Positions 9,213 to 19,788 of a stretch of 64,000 nucleotides of DNA are shown here, piece after piece. The stretch spans positions 223,187-287,186 of the forward strand of contig CAXTAK010000003.1 of assembly GCA_964242735.1 (NCBI GenBank), given 5' to 3'. The notes under the pieces were generated by a model. It searched no databases. It saw only the letters and a list, made by a program, of their open reading frames with translations, and had not been told where the DNA came from. The first letter of the stretch is position 1; each line of letters begins with the position of its first letter. This stretch comes from CADCUY01 sp964242735. Lineage in GTDB: Bacteria > Actinomycetota > Actinomycetes > Actinomycetales > Quadrisphaeraceae. Made by a program: the position numbers and the translations under genes.

Positions 9213-10204
9213 GCCACGACCTCGCCGCCCGGAGCCCGGCGCGGGCCCCGACGACGACATCGACGCCGGCCTCGACCTCAGCCCGACGGCGACCGCCGGC
9301 CCCGGGGCGTCAGCGCGCGGCCCGGCCCGCACCGGTGGTCCGGCGGGTGCCGTGGTGGCTCTCCGCGCCCCCGCTGCTGGCCGTGGCGGTGCTGCTGGTC
9401 TACCCGACGCTGTTCGTCCTGGGAGCCGCGGTGACGCGCTCGACGCTGGCCAGGCCGCTGCAGGCCTGGACCGGGACGGCCAACCTCGTGGCCGCCGCCG
9501 AGTCCGAGGCCTTCACGGGCTCGCTGGTGCGCTCGCTGGTCTTCGCGCTCGCCGCGGCGCTGGCGACCACGGCGCTGGGGACGGCGGTCGCGGTGGCACT
9601 GCGCGCCAGGGGGGCGGGCCTGGGGGTGCTCGGCACCCTCCTGCTGCTGCCCCTGGTGACGCCGCCGGTGATGGTCGGGGTCGCGTGGCGGCTGCTGCTG
9701 GCCCCGTCCGGCGGCGCCCTGACCGGCACCGCCGGCGACCTGCTCGGCGGCACCCCGAACCCGCTGGGCGACCCGGCCACGGCCCTGGCCACCCTGGTCG
9801 CCATCCACGTGTGGCAGTGGACCCCCCTGGTGGTGCTGCTGGTCTTCGCCGCGCTGCTCGCCGTGCCCGAGGAGCTGCACGAGGCGGCGGGCCTGGACGG
9901 CGCCGGGCGCTGGCGCACCTTCACGGCGGTGACCTGGCCGACGGTGCTGCCCACGGTGCTCAGCGTGCTGCTCCTCGAGCTGGTGCTCGGCTTCAAGGTC
10001 TTCGACCTCGTGGCCGTCGTCACCTCCGGAGGCCCCGGCCTGGCGACCGTGGTCGCCAGCTACGAGATCTTCCGCACCGGTCTGCGCGGTGACTACGACG
10101 TCGGGGTGGCCGCGGCGCAGACGCTCGTCCTCGGCCTGCTGGTGGGCGTGGTGACCACCGCGGTCTCGGTGTGGCGGACGCGCGCGACGGGGGCGGACGG
10201 GTGA
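9209..10204 (+). CDS. ABC transporter permease (CUT1 MalF-like)
   Basis: The GTG at 9209 overlaps the stop of the binding-protein gene (GTGA). Of 331 residues, the first ~50 are a disordered basic/proline-rich cytosolic tail, followed by six predicted membrane segments. The EAA loop that contacts the ATPase is visible as EELHEAAGLDGAGRWRTF. It forms a heterodimeric channel with the next gene product. No ATPase gene lies in the operon, so a shared MsiK-like ATPase elsewhere in the genome must energise it. Confidence 0.85.
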   Translation: MSHDLAARSPARAPTTTSTPASTSARRRPPAPGRQRAARPAPVVRRVPWWLSAPPLLAVAVLLVYPTLFVLGAAVTRSTLARPLQAWTGTANLVAAAESEAFTGSLVRSLVFALAAALATTALGTAVAVALRARGAGLGVLGTLLLLPLVTPPVMVGVAWRLLLAPSGGALTGTAGDLLGGTPNPLGDPATALATLVAIHVWQWTPLVVLLVFAALLAVPEELHEAAGLDGAGRWRTFTAVTWPTVLPTVLSVLLLELVLGFKVFDLVAVVTSGGPGLATVVASYEIFRTGLRGDYDVGVAAAQTLVLGLLVGVVTTAVSVWRTRATGADG

Positions 10205-11109
10205 TCGGCGTCCTCGGGCTCCAGCGCGCCGACCGCTCACCAGCCCCCTCGGGTCCGTCGCCGCTGGGCGGGGAGCGCCGCCGTCCTCGCCGGCGGCGCT
10301 CCCCGGCAGCTGCGTCCGCGCTGCACCTCGCGCTGGCCCTGGTCGCCGTGCTCGCCCTGGTGCCCGTGGCGTTCCTGGTCTCGCTGTCGCTGCGCAGCGC
10401 CGACGACGTGCTGTCCGGGGGGTGGCTGCCCGACGGCCCGACCTGGCAGAACTGGCCGGCGGCGTTCTCCACCATCCCGCTGGCGCGGATGCTCGCGAAC
10501 TCGTGGCTGGTCGCCCTGGGCGCGACCGCGGTCACCGCGCTGGTGGCCGTGCCGGGGGCGTACGTCACCGCCAGGGCGGGCCGCCACGGACGGCGCGTGC
10601 AGGCGCTGCTGCTGGCCGGGTACTGCGCGCCGCCCGTCGTCGCCGTCCTGCCGCTGTTCTTCCTGCTGCGCCAGACCGGCCTGACGAACACCGTGCTCGG
10701 CCTGGCGCTCGTCAACGGCCTGGCCAACGCCCCGGTCGCGGTGTGGCTGCTCGACGGCTTCGTGCGCCGGGTGCCCGTGGAGCTGGAGGAGGCGGCGTGG
10801 CTCGACGGCCTGTCGGTCGCCGCGGGTCTGCGCCGCGTCGTCCTGCCCCTGATCGCCCCCGGTCTGGTCGCGGCCCTGCTGGTGTGCCTGTTCCTGGCGT
10901 ACGGCGAGTTCCTCTTCGCCGTCTCGTTCTCCTCCACCCCCGACGCGCAGCCGCTGACCGTCGGGCTCTCCCTCTTCCAGGGCGACCGCACCGTGCAGCC
11001 CGGCCAGCAGGCCGCCGCCGCCCTGGTGGGGATCGTCCCCGTCTACCTCCTCGCCGTCACCGCTCAGCGGTGGCTGGTGGGGGGACTCGCCACCGGAGGC
11101 CTCAAGTGA
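10201..11109 (+). CDS. ABC transporter permease (CUT1 MalG-like)
   Basis: The GTG at 10201 overlaps the preceding stop by the GTGA arrangement; a longer start at 10171 would invade the previous gene and is less likely. 302 residues with an N-terminal basic stretch ([10 protein letters not shown]), six membrane segments, and the EAA loop as ELEEAAWLDGLSVAAGLRRV. It pairs with the 9209 permease in import of a presumed sulfur compound. The stop overlaps the start of the monooxygenase gene. Confidence 0.85.
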   Translation: MIGVLGLQRADRSPAPSGPSPLGGERRRPRRRRSPAAASALHLALALVAVLALVPVAFLVSLSLRSADDVLSGGWLPDGPTWQNWPAAFSTIPLARMLANSWLVALGATAVTALVAVPGAYVTARAGRHGRRVQALLLAGYCAPPVVAVLPLFFLLRQTGLTNTVLGLALVNGLANAPVAVWLLDGFVRRVPVELEEAAWLDGLSVAAGLRRVVLPLIAPGLVAALLVCLFLAYGEFLFAVSFSSTPDAQPLTVGLSLFQGDRTVQPGQQAAAALVGIVPVYLLAVTAQRWLVGGLATGGLK

Positions 11110-12542
11110 CCCGCCGCATCCACCTCAACGCCTTCGACATGACCTGCGTGGCCCACCAGTCGCCGGGGCTGTGGCGCTACCCCGGCGACCAGTCGCACCG
11201 GTACAACGACCTGTCGTACTGGACGGAGCTGGCCGTGCTGCTCGAGCGCGGCGGCTTCGACTCCCTGTTCATCGCCGACGTCCTCGGGGTGTACGACGTC
11301 TACCGGGACGGGCCGGCGACGGCGCTCTCGGAGGGGGCGCAGGTGCCGGTCGGTGACCCGCTGCTGGCGGTCTCGGCGATGGCCGCGGTCACGCAGCGGC
11401 TGGGCTTCGCGGTGACCGTGTCGCTGACGTACGAGCAGCCGTACTCCTTCGCCCGCCGGATGGCGACCCTCGACCACTACACCCGCGGGCGCATCGGGTG
11501 GAACGTGGTGACCTCCTACCTGGAGAGCGCGGCCCGCAACCTCGGCCGGGTGCGCCAGCTCGGTCACGACCAGCGCTACGAGCTGGGCGAGGAGTTCCTG
11601 GACGTCTGCTACCAGCTGTGGGAGGCCTCGTGGGAGGACGACGCCGTGGTGCGCGACGCCGCCTCGGGCGTGTACACCGACCCGGGCAAGGTGCACCCCG
11701 TGGGCCACCACGGCACCCACTACGACGTGCCGGGCATCGCGCTGACCGAGCCCTCCCCGCAGCGGACCCCGGTGATCTTCCAGGCCGGCGCCTCACCGCG
11801 GGGCGCGGCCTTCGCGGCTCGGCACGCGGAGGGCATCTTCATCACCGCCACCCGCCCCGAGGTGCTGCGCCCCCAGGTGCAGCGCACCCGCGCGGCCGCC
11901 GCCGAGCTGGGGCGCGACCCGGCCAGCATCAAGGTGTTCGCGCTCATGACGGTGATCACCGCGCCCACCGACGAGGAGGCCAGGGCCAAGCACGCCGACC
12001 TGGCGCGCCACGTCAGCTACGACGGGGCCCTGGCCCTGTACGCCGGGTGGAGCGGGCTCGACCTGTCGACCCACCCGCCCGACGAGCCGCTGCGCTACGC
12101 CGAGACCGAGGCGGTGCGGTCAGCGGTCGAGGCGTTCTCCACCGCGGACCCCGACCGTGAGTGGACCCCGCGGGACATCGCGACGTGGGTGGGCATCGGG
12201 GGCATGGGCGTGGTCGTGGTCGGCAGCCCCGCGACCGTCGCCGACGAGATGGAGCGGTGGGTGGGGGTCGCGGACGTCGACGGCTTCAACCTCGCCTACG
12301 CCACCACCCCGGGCACCTTCGAGGACCTCGTCGAGCTGGTCGTCCCCGAGCTGCGCCGGCGCGGGCTGGTGGGGGAGCGACCCGAGGGCGCCACGCTGCG
12401 CGAGCACCTGTACGGCGCGGGACAGGTGCGGGTGCGCCCCGACCACCCCGCGGCCGCCCACCGCGCCGCCGGCGCCACTGCCGGTGTCGCTGCCGGCGCC
12501 ACTGCCGACACCGGGCGGCGTCCCGAGGTGGTGCAGGCGTGA
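11106..12542 (+). CDS. FMNH2-dependent monooxygenase, NtaA/SnaA/DszA family
   Basis: GTG 11106, overlapping the permease stop; 478 residues. It starts with IHLNAFDMTCVAHQSPGLWR and contains GGFDSLFIADVLGVYD and GRIGWNVVTSYLESAARN, hallmarks of the luciferase-like nitrilotriacetate/dibenzothiophene-sulfone/dimethyl-sulfide monooxygenase family. These enzymes use reduced FMN from a separate reductase (not encoded here) and O2 to cleave C-S or C-N bonds. In this SAM-riboswitch operon the likely role is release of sulfite from an imported sulfone or sulfonate. An Ala/Gly-rich C-terminal tail follows the domain. Confidence 0.88.
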   Translation: MTRRIHLNAFDMTCVAHQSPGLWRYPGDQSHRYNDLSYWTELAVLLERGGFDSLFIADVLGVYDVYRDGPATALSEGAQVPVGDPLLAVSAMAAVTQRLGFAVTVSLTYEQPYSFARRMATLDHYTRGRIGWNVVTSYLESAARNLGRVRQLGHDQRYELGEEFLDVCYQLWEASWEDDAVVRDAASGVYTDPGKVHPVGHHGTHYDVPGIALTEPSPQRTPVIFQAGASPRGAAFAARHAEGIFITATRPEVLRPQVQRTRAAAAELGRDPASIKVFALMTVITAPTDEEARAKHADLARHVSYDGALALYAGWSGLDLSTHPPDEPLRYAETEAVRSAVEAFSTADPDREWTPRDIATWVGIGGMGVVVVGSPATVADEMERWVGVADVDGFNLAYATTPGTFEDLVELVVPELRRRGLVGERPEGATLREHLYGAGQVRVRPDHPAAAHRAAGATAGVAAGATADTGRRPEVVQA

Positions 12543-13723
12543 CCGCCCACGTCATCACCACCACGACCGAGGCCCTCGAGCTCGCCCGCGCGCTCGGCGA
12601 GCAGTTCGCCCGCGACGACGCCGCCCGTGACGCCGAGCGCCGGCTGCCCCGGGCCGAGGTCGCCGCGCTGGCCGCCTCGGGCCTGCTCGGCATCACCGTC
12701 CCGCGCGGGCACGGGGGCCTGGGCGCCAGCGCGCGCACCGTCGGCGACGTCTTCGTCGCGCTCGCGGCGGGCGACGCCAGCCTGGGGCAGATCCCGCAGA
12801 ACCACTTCTTCTTCGTCGAGGTGCTCACCGAGGCGGCGTCCACCGCGCAGCAGGAGCACTTCTACGCCGAGGTGCTCGCCGGGCGGCACTTCGGCAACGC
12901 GCTGTCCGAGCGGGGCACGCGCACGGCCTTCGAGTACGCCATCCGCTTCGAGCCCGGGCCCGACGGCACGGCCCTGGTCGAGGGCACCAAGCACTACGCC
13001 ACGGGGTCGCTGTTCGCCCCGTGGATCCCGCTGTACGCCAACGACCCGCAGGGACGGCTGGTGGCGGCCTGGGTGCCGGCGGACGACCCGGGCGTCGAGG
13101 TCGTCGACGACTGGTCGGGGATGGGGCAGCGGACGACGGGGTCCGGCACGGTGCGCTTCAGCGGGGTGCGCGTGCCCGCCGACCGCGTCGTCCCGGCGTG
13201 GCGCATCTTCGAGCGCCCCGAGGTGTTCGGGGCCTTCGGCAACTACCTGCACGCGGCGATCGACGTCGGCATCGCCGAGGCGGCGCTGCGCGAGGGCCGG
13301 CACCTGCTGCACACCCTCGCGCGGCCCTGGCCGGAGTTCGGCGCCGAGCGGGCGGTCGACGACCCCCTGGTGATCCAGGGCTTCGGCGACCTCGCCCTCT
13401 CCGTGCGCGCCGCGCGGGCCCTGCTGCACGAGGCGGGGGACGCGATCGACGCGGCGCGGGCCGACCTGGGCGAGACCTCCGCGGCCGAGGCCTCCGTCGC
13501 GGTCGCCGCCGCCAGGGCCGCCGCGGACACCGCGGCGGTCGGCGTCTCCAGCGACGTCTTCGCCCTCATCGGCACGCGCTCGGCCGCCGACGAGCTCGAC
13601 CTGCACCGCCACTGGCGCAACGCCCGCACCCACACCCTGCACGACCCGCGGCGATCGAAGATCCACCACCTGGGCCGCTGGCACCTCACCGGAACGCCAC
13701 CCCCGTCCAACGGCTGGGTCTGA
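12539..13723 (+). CDS. Acyl-CoA dehydrogenase-fold flavin monooxygenase, DszC/SfnB-like (copy 1)
   Basis: GTG 12539 overlaps the preceding stop; 394 residues with no Tat or Sec signal. The acyl-CoA dehydrogenase fold is recognisable (LRIP-type start, GGLGASARTVGDVFVALA, IPQNHFFFVEVL, GTKHYATGSLFAPW, and a C-terminal HRHWRNARTHTLHDP motif). That C-terminal motif is typical of DszC/SfnB/SfnC sulfur-acquisition flavoproteins rather than true beta-oxidation dehydrogenases. The expected reaction is FMNH2-dependent S- or C-oxygenation feeding the DszA-like partner. The two enzymes plus importer form one coupled transcription unit. Confidence 0.85.
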   Translation: MTAHVITTTTEALELARALGEQFARDDAARDAERRLPRAEVAALAASGLLGITVPRGHGGLGASARTVGDVFVALAAGDASLGQIPQNHFFFVEVLTEAASTAQQEHFYAEVLAGRHFGNALSERGTRTAFEYAIRFEPGPDGTALVEGTKHYATGSLFAPWIPLYANDPQGRLVAAWVPADDPGVEVVDDWSGMGQRTTGSGTVRFSGVRVPADRVVPAWRIFERPEVFGAFGNYLHAAIDVGIAEAALREGRHLLHTLARPWPEFGAERAVDDPLVIQGFGDLALSVRAARALLHEAGDAIDAARADLGETSAAEASVAVAAARAAADTAAVGVSSDVFALIGTRSAADELDLHRHWRNARTHTLHDPRRSKIHHLGRWHLTGTPPPSNGWV

Positions 13724-13863
13724 GAGCGGTGCGCCTGCCGGTCGGGGGAAGCGGATCACCCGTCCACCGCCGCGCGCCCTGCAGTGGCAGTCACCGGGTG
13801 GGTCGAGGGACGCGTGGCGATGCGCGCCCAGCATGCAGAAGTGCCCGATCGGGCCCCTGGCCC

Positions 13864-13966
13864 CGCCACCGCGGAGGTTCTGCCTGCGCGGTGGCGCACC
13901 CGGACCGGCATCACCACCGATGCCGTGACCATCACCGACGCTGCGGGCCGGTCCACCCGCACCGGC
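13864..13966 (+). promoter_or_regulatory. Three consecutive hairpins in the 322-bp gap before the second DszC-like gene
   Basis: The gap 13724-14045 has no convincing gene. It contains CGCCACCGCG (13864-13873) paired with CGCGGTGGCG (13887-13896), GGCATC (13907-13912) with GATGCC (13919-13924), and GCCGGT (13947-13952) with ACCGGC (13961-13966). No U-tract follows, so a plain intrinsic terminator is not clear. A structured leader or attenuator for the 14046 gene is possible; no known riboswitch core is recognised. Confidence 0.4.
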
Positions 13967-14045
13967 TGCCCCCGCCCTCCACCTGACGACTGCTGTGAGC
14001 CCGACGTCCACCACGAGCACCCACCACCGACCACGAGGAGCCCCC

Positions 14046-15290
14046 GTGACCCTGACCGAGGACCGCCCCCGCACGCAGCCGTGGGTCGGCGTCGCCCGCC
14101 GCGTCGCCGAGCAGCTGGCCCTCGACGCCCTGGCGCGCGACCGCGCCGGCGCCGAGCCCCACGTCGAGGCGCAGCTGCTGCGCGACGCCCACCTGCCCGC
14201 GCTGCTGCTGCCCGCGGATGCCGGTGGCGGGGGTGAGAGCTGGGCGACGGCGCTGCGCGTGGTGCGCGAGGTGGCCACCGCCGACGGTTCGATCGCGCAG
14301 CTGCTCGGCTACTCCTACGTCAACGCGGCGAACCTGGTGTGGGTCGCGGACGACGCCGGGCGGGCCCGATGGGTGCCGCCGGCCGCGGCCGGGCAGTGGC
14401 TGTGGGGCGACGCGGTGAACCCGATCGACCCGGCACTGACCCTGCTGCCCGACGGGGACGGGTACGAGCTGTCGGGCACCAAGACCTTCGCCACCGGGGC
14501 CAGCACCGGGGACGCCACAGTGGTCGCCGCGACGGTGACTCCGCCGGTCACCCGGCCGGTCACCACCGCCGCGCGCGAGCGCGGCCCCAGCGGCGCGGCC
14601 GGTCGCACGCTGCTCGTCGTGGTGCGGCGCGGCCAGGACGGCGTGGTGCCGGGCGGGGACTGGGACAACCTGGGCCAGCGGCTCTCCGCCAGCGGCAGCA
14701 TCGCGTTCTCGCGGGTGCGCATCGAGGCCGACGCGGTGCTGGGTCCCCTGGACGGCGACGCCGCCACACCGCGGGCCTCGCTGGTGACGCCGGCCATCCA
14801 GGCGGTCTTCGGCAACCTCTACCTCGGCATCACCCGCGGCGCCCTGGTCACGGCCGCGGACTACACCCGCACCACCTCGCGCCCGTGGGTGCTCGGCGAC
14901 GCGGCGAGCGCCGCCCAGGACCCGTACGTGCTCGCCACCTACGGGCGCCTCGTCGCGCGCCTGCGCGCCGCGGAGGCCCTCGCCGACGCGGTGGGCGAGC
15001 ACCTGACCACGGCCGATGACCGCGGTGGCGCACTGACCTGGGACGAGCGCGGGGAGCTGGCCGAGCACGTCGCGGCGCTGAAGGTCGTCGCCTCCGACCT
15101 GGCCGTGGAGGCGACCTCGACGGTCTTCGAGGTGACCGGGGCCAGGGCCACCAGCAACCGCCACGGGCTCGACAGGTTCTGGCGCAACGCCCGCACCCAC
15201 ACCCTCCACGACCCCGTGGCCTACAAGGCCCGGGAGGTCGGGGACCACTTCGTCAACGGCGCGCACCCCGCCTTCACGCTGTACACCTGA
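14046..15290 (+). CDS. Acyl-CoA dehydrogenase-fold flavin monooxygenase, DszC/SfnB-like (copy 2)
   Basis: GTG 14046 follows a GAGGAG ribosome-binding site. 414 residues of the same fold as the 12539 protein: ADGSIAQLLGYSYVNAANLVWV in the N-terminal helical domain, GTKTFATGAS in the middle beta domain, and DRFWRNARTHTLHDPVAYK at the C-terminus. It is divergent enough from copy 1 to suggest a different substrate or step. It is separated from copy 1 by a hairpin-rich gap but stays on the same strand, so it may be part of the same regulon. The next gene is convergent. Confidence 0.83.
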   Translation: MTLTEDRPRTQPWVGVARRVAEQLALDALARDRAGAEPHVEAQLLRDAHLPALLLPADAGGGGESWATALRVVREVATADGSIAQLLGYSYVNAANLVWVADDAGRARWVPPAAAGQWLWGDAVNPIDPALTLLPDGDGYELSGTKTFATGASTGDATVVAATVTPPVTRPVTTAARERGPSGAAGRTLLVVVRRGQDGVVPGGDWDNLGQRLSASGSIAFSRVRIEADAVLGPLDGDAATPRASLVTPAIQAVFGNLYLGITRGALVTAADYTRTTSRPWVLGDAASAAQDPYVLATYGRLVARLRAAEALADAVGEHLTTADDRGGALTWDERGELAEHVAALKVVASDLAVEATSTVFEVTGARATSNRHGLDRFWRNARTHTLHDPVAYKAREVGDHFVNGAHPAFTLYT

Positions 15291-15356
15291 GGGGCGCCGA
15301 CCCGAAGATCCGACAGGACCGTCTCGCCCCTGCCTCAGGACGGCCCGGGGGCCACG

Positions 15357-15782
15357 TCACGCCTGCGGGCGCCACACCACCAGCGCGCCCGAGGCCAGCG
15401 CGGAGCGCGCCGCACGTCGTCCCGGGGCCACCGCGACGACGTCCCCGCCCGGGCCGGCGGCGAAGACCCGAGCGGAGCGCTGCAGGTGGCGCAGCGCCTC
15501 GGTGAGGTCGCCCACCTGCGCGCGCATCCGGTCGACCTCGCTCTCCAGCTCCATCACCCGCTTGATCCCGGCGAGGTTCACGCCCTCCTCCTGGGACAGG
15601 CGCTGGACCTCCCGCAGCAGCTCGACGTCGCGCAGGGAGTACCGGCGTCCCCGCCCGACGGCCCGGGTGGGACGCACCAGCCCGAGGCGGTCGTACTGGC
15701 GCAGGGTCTGCGGGTGCATCCCGGCCAGCTGCGCGGCCACGGAGATCACGAACAGGGGGGCGTCGGGGGGGAGCGCGCTCAC
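15357..15782 (-). CDS. hspR: Heat-shock repressor HspR (MerR family)
   Basis: 141 residues; the GTG start at 15782 overlaps the dnaJ stop. The MerR-type winged helix is clear: FVISVAAQLAGMHPQTLRQYDRLGLVRP, then GRGRRYSLRDVELL, then a coiled-coil region (ELESEVDRMRAQVGDLTEAL). HspR binds HAIR inverted repeats and represses the dnaK operon, with DnaK as corepressor in Streptomyces. As last gene of that operon it closes an autoregulatory loop. A HAIR element upstream of dnaK (19588-19608) supports the assignment. Confidence 0.95.
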   Translation of the reverse strand: MSALPPDAPLFVISVAAQLAGMHPQTLRQYDRLGLVRPTRAVGRGRRYSLRDVELLREVQRLSQEEGVNLAGIKRVMELESEVDRMRAQVGDLTEALRHLQRSARVFAAGPGGDVVAVAPGRRAARSALASGALVVWRPQA

Positions 15783-16837
15783 GGGGTCCTCCCGCGGGCA
15801 CCCGCCGTCCCGGCGGCCGATGCCCTGGCGCGGGCCAGGACCTCGGCGCGGGGATCGCCGTCACCGGTCGCCGCGGCGAAGGCCTCCACCGCGGCTCGCG
15901 CGTCGTCGTCCATCTGCTGGGGCACCACGACCTGGGCGGTCACGAGGAGGTCCCCGGTGACCGAGCCCCGCGCCACCCCGCGCCCGCGGACCCGCAGGGT
16001 GCGCCCCGACGGTGTACCTGGGGGCACCCGCAGGCGCACGGACCCGCCGTCGAGGGTGGGGGCCTCGACGTCCGCGCCGAGCGCCGCCTCGGCGAAGGTG
16101 ACGGGCAGGGTCACGCGCAGGTCGTCACCGGAGCGGGTGAAGACCGGGTGCGGCGCGACGGTGACGGTGAGCATGAGGTCACCGGCGGGGCCACCGCTGG
16201 TGGAGGGTCGTCCCCTGCCGCGCACGCGCACCTTCTGGCCGTCGCGCACCCCTGCGGGGACGGCGGCACGCACGGTGCGACCCTCGACGGAGAGCTCCAG
16301 GGTGGTGCCGAGGACGGCGTCGACGAAGGGCACCTCCGTGGTGGCCTCGAGGTCCACCGCAGGTGGCGCGCCGAACCCGGCGGTGCGCCGACCCCCCGCA
16401 GCCCCGGGACCCTGTGCGCCGCCGTTGAACAGGCCGCTGAGCAGGTCCTCCATGCCCGGGGGCACCCCGCCCGCGCCGCCGCGACCACCGGTGTCGAAGC
16501 GGGTGCGCTGCCCGCCCCCACCGCCGAACAGCCCGCCGAGGAGGTCGTCGAAGCCCCCGGCGCCCGCGCCGCCCCGCGCACCGGAGGTGAAGCGGGCACC
16601 GGAACCCATGGCCCGCACCGCGTCGTACTGCTGGCGCTGCTCGGGGTCGGAGAGGACCGCGTAGGCCTCCCCCACCTCCTTGAAGCGGGTCTCGGAGGCG
16701 GGGTCGTCGGGGTTGGCGTCCGGGTGCAGGGTGCGCGCCAGCTTCCGGTACGCCTTCTTGATGTCGGCCTCGGAGGCGTCCTTGGCCACCCCCAGCCGGG
16801 CGTAGAAGTCCTTCTCGAGCCAGTCCTGACCGGCCAT
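15779..16837 (-). CDS. dnaJ: Chaperone DnaJ, class II (no zinc finger)
   Basis: 352 residues. An N-terminal J domain (FYARLGVAKDASEADIKKAY, HPD at 38-40) is followed by a Gly/Phe-rich stretch (about 80-150) and the two C-terminal substrate-binding barrels (DLEATTEVPFVDAVLGTTLE onward). The protein has no cysteine, so the usual CxxCxGxG zinc-finger region is absent and it is CbpA-like. It stimulates DnaK ATPase. The start follows an AGGAGGCG site and lies about 110 bp after grpE, with a large inverted repeat in between. Confidence 0.93.
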   Translation of the reverse strand: MAGQDWLEKDFYARLGVAKDASEADIKKAYRKLARTLHPDANPDDPASETRFKEVGEAYAVLSDPEQRQQYDAVRAMGSGARFTSGARGGAGAGGFDDLLGGLFGGGGGQRTRFDTGGRGGAGGVPPGMEDLLSGLFNGGAQGPGAAGGRRTAGFGAPPAVDLEATTEVPFVDAVLGTTLELSVEGRTVRAAVPAGVRDGQKVRVRGRGRPSTSGGPAGDLMLTVTVAPHPVFTRSGDDLRVTLPVTFAEAALGADVEAPTLDGGSVRLRVPPGTPSGRTLRVRGRGVARGSVTGDLLVTAQVVVPQQMDDDARAAVEAFAAATGDGDPRAEVLARARASAAGTAGARGRTP

Positions 16838-16862
16838 GGCGCCTCCTCTCGTACTTCATCTG

Positions 16863-16925
16863 CGCAGTTGTGGTGGCAAGTGCGGTCATCGACCTCGTCT
16901 GAGCGCACTCACCACCACAACTGCG
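16863..16925 (-). promoter_or_regulatory. Long nested inverted repeat between grpE and dnaJ
   Basis: CGCAGTTGTGGTGG (16863-16876) is perfectly repeated in inverse at 16912-16925. Inside it, AGTGCG (16879-16884) pairs with CGCACT (16904-16909), separated by a symmetric 2x2 internal loop and leaving a 19-nt loop. In the dnaK-operon mRNA this would be a 20-bp hairpin just before the dnaJ start. It could be an mRNA processing or stability element or a protein-binding site; function is not established. Confidence 0.6.
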
Positions 16926-16945
16926 GGCGGGCCCGGTGTGGTGGG

Positions 16946-17664
16946 TCAGGCGGGGCTGACGACGGCCACGCGGGCCGCGCGCAGCACCCGCCCGGTGGCG
17001 CCGGTCATCCGGTACCCCGGTTGCAGCACCTGGGTGACCACCGTGCCCGCACCCGGATCGGCGCTGTCGTCGACCCCGTGCATCAGCGCCTCGTGCACCG
17101 CGGGGTCGAAGACCTCGCCGGCCGCGCCGTACTGCTCCAGGCCCAACCGACCCAGGGCCGCGTGGAGCTTGTCGGCGATGGCGGCGAAGGGACCCTCGCC
17201 GAGGTCGCCGTGCTGGCGGGCGAGCGCGATGTCGTCGAGCACCGGCAGCAGCCCCTCCAGCGTCGCCGCGACCGAGCCCTCGCGGACGGCGTCGCGGTCG
17301 CGGTCGACGCGGCGGCGGTAGTTGACGTACTCCGCCTGCACGCGCTGCAGGTCCGCGAGCCGGTCCGCTGCCAGCTGCTCCGCCGCCGAGAGCAGGGCCG
17401 CGGTGTCGGCGTCGCTGGTCACCGTCGCTCCCTCGTCCAGCCCGCCGGCTGGCGTGTCAGCCGACCGCCCCACTGACTCGTCAGACTGCGGCTCCGGGAC
17501 CCCGGAGCCTGGATCCGACAGGTCACCGACGGGACCGGCGGGCTGGCGGACCCGGCCGGTCAGCGGGTCGAGGCGGCGCCGGTCGCGGATGATCGGCACG
17601 CCCTCCACGGACTCCTCGGCGGGCTCCCCCGGGCTCGTCGAGCCGCTGGGGGTGAAGGAGTCGG

Positions 17665-17668
<4 letters not shown>
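16946..17668 (-). CDS. grpE: Nucleotide exchange factor GrpE
   Basis: 240 residues; the ATG at 17668 overlaps the dnaK stop (ATGA). An acidic/Pro-rich N-terminal extension of about 80 residues precedes the long dimerising helix ([35 protein letters not shown], 90-130). The conserved head domain has [13 protein letters not shown] and the terminal block [14 protein letters not shown] followed by [23 protein letters not shown] residues. It releases ADP from DnaK. Second gene of the dnaK-grpE-dnaJ-hspR operon. Confidence 0.95.
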
Positions 17669-19557
<1,889 letters not shown>

Positions 19558-19587
19558 GGTAGCTCCCCTGTGACGTTCTCGAGCGGA

Positions 19588-19608
19588 CGTGAGTCCGTGT
19601 CACTCAAG
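19588..19608 (-). promoter_or_regulatory. HAIR element (HspR operator) upstream of dnaK
   Basis: CGTGAGT-N7-ACTCAAG on the plus strand, one mismatch from the consensus CTTGAGT-N7-ACTCAAG. It lies 31-51 bp upstream of the dnaK start codon, where HspR would block transcription. Confidence 0.85.
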
Positions 19609-19716
19609 TATGGGGGGGCCGCCAGGGGTGTCAACTCGGAGCCCGCAGACATGAGCCTGGGGGGCTCAACGCTGACAGTGCGGGTGGAGGGCACTCCGGT
19701 GCTGGAGCGAGGCGAG

Positions 19717-19788
19717 GCTGAGGTCCGGGCGCTGAGGTCCGGACGCGCTGAGGTCTGGGCGCGCTCAGGTCAGCGCGGGCTCAGACCA
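19717..19788. repeat. Degenerate 15-17-bp tandem repeat after the acetyltransferase stop
   Basis: About four to five copies of GCTGAGGTCYGGRCGC run from 19717, the last (GCTCAG) overlapping the stop codon region of the 19781 gene. The copies sit in the dnaK/acetyltransferase intergenic space (19618-19780), which otherwise shows no gene. Confidence 0.6.

Noticed and set aside
15291..15356. Terminator between the second DszC-like gene and hspR
   Set aside because: Only a weak CCGTC/GACGG pairing with a long loop; too short to call.
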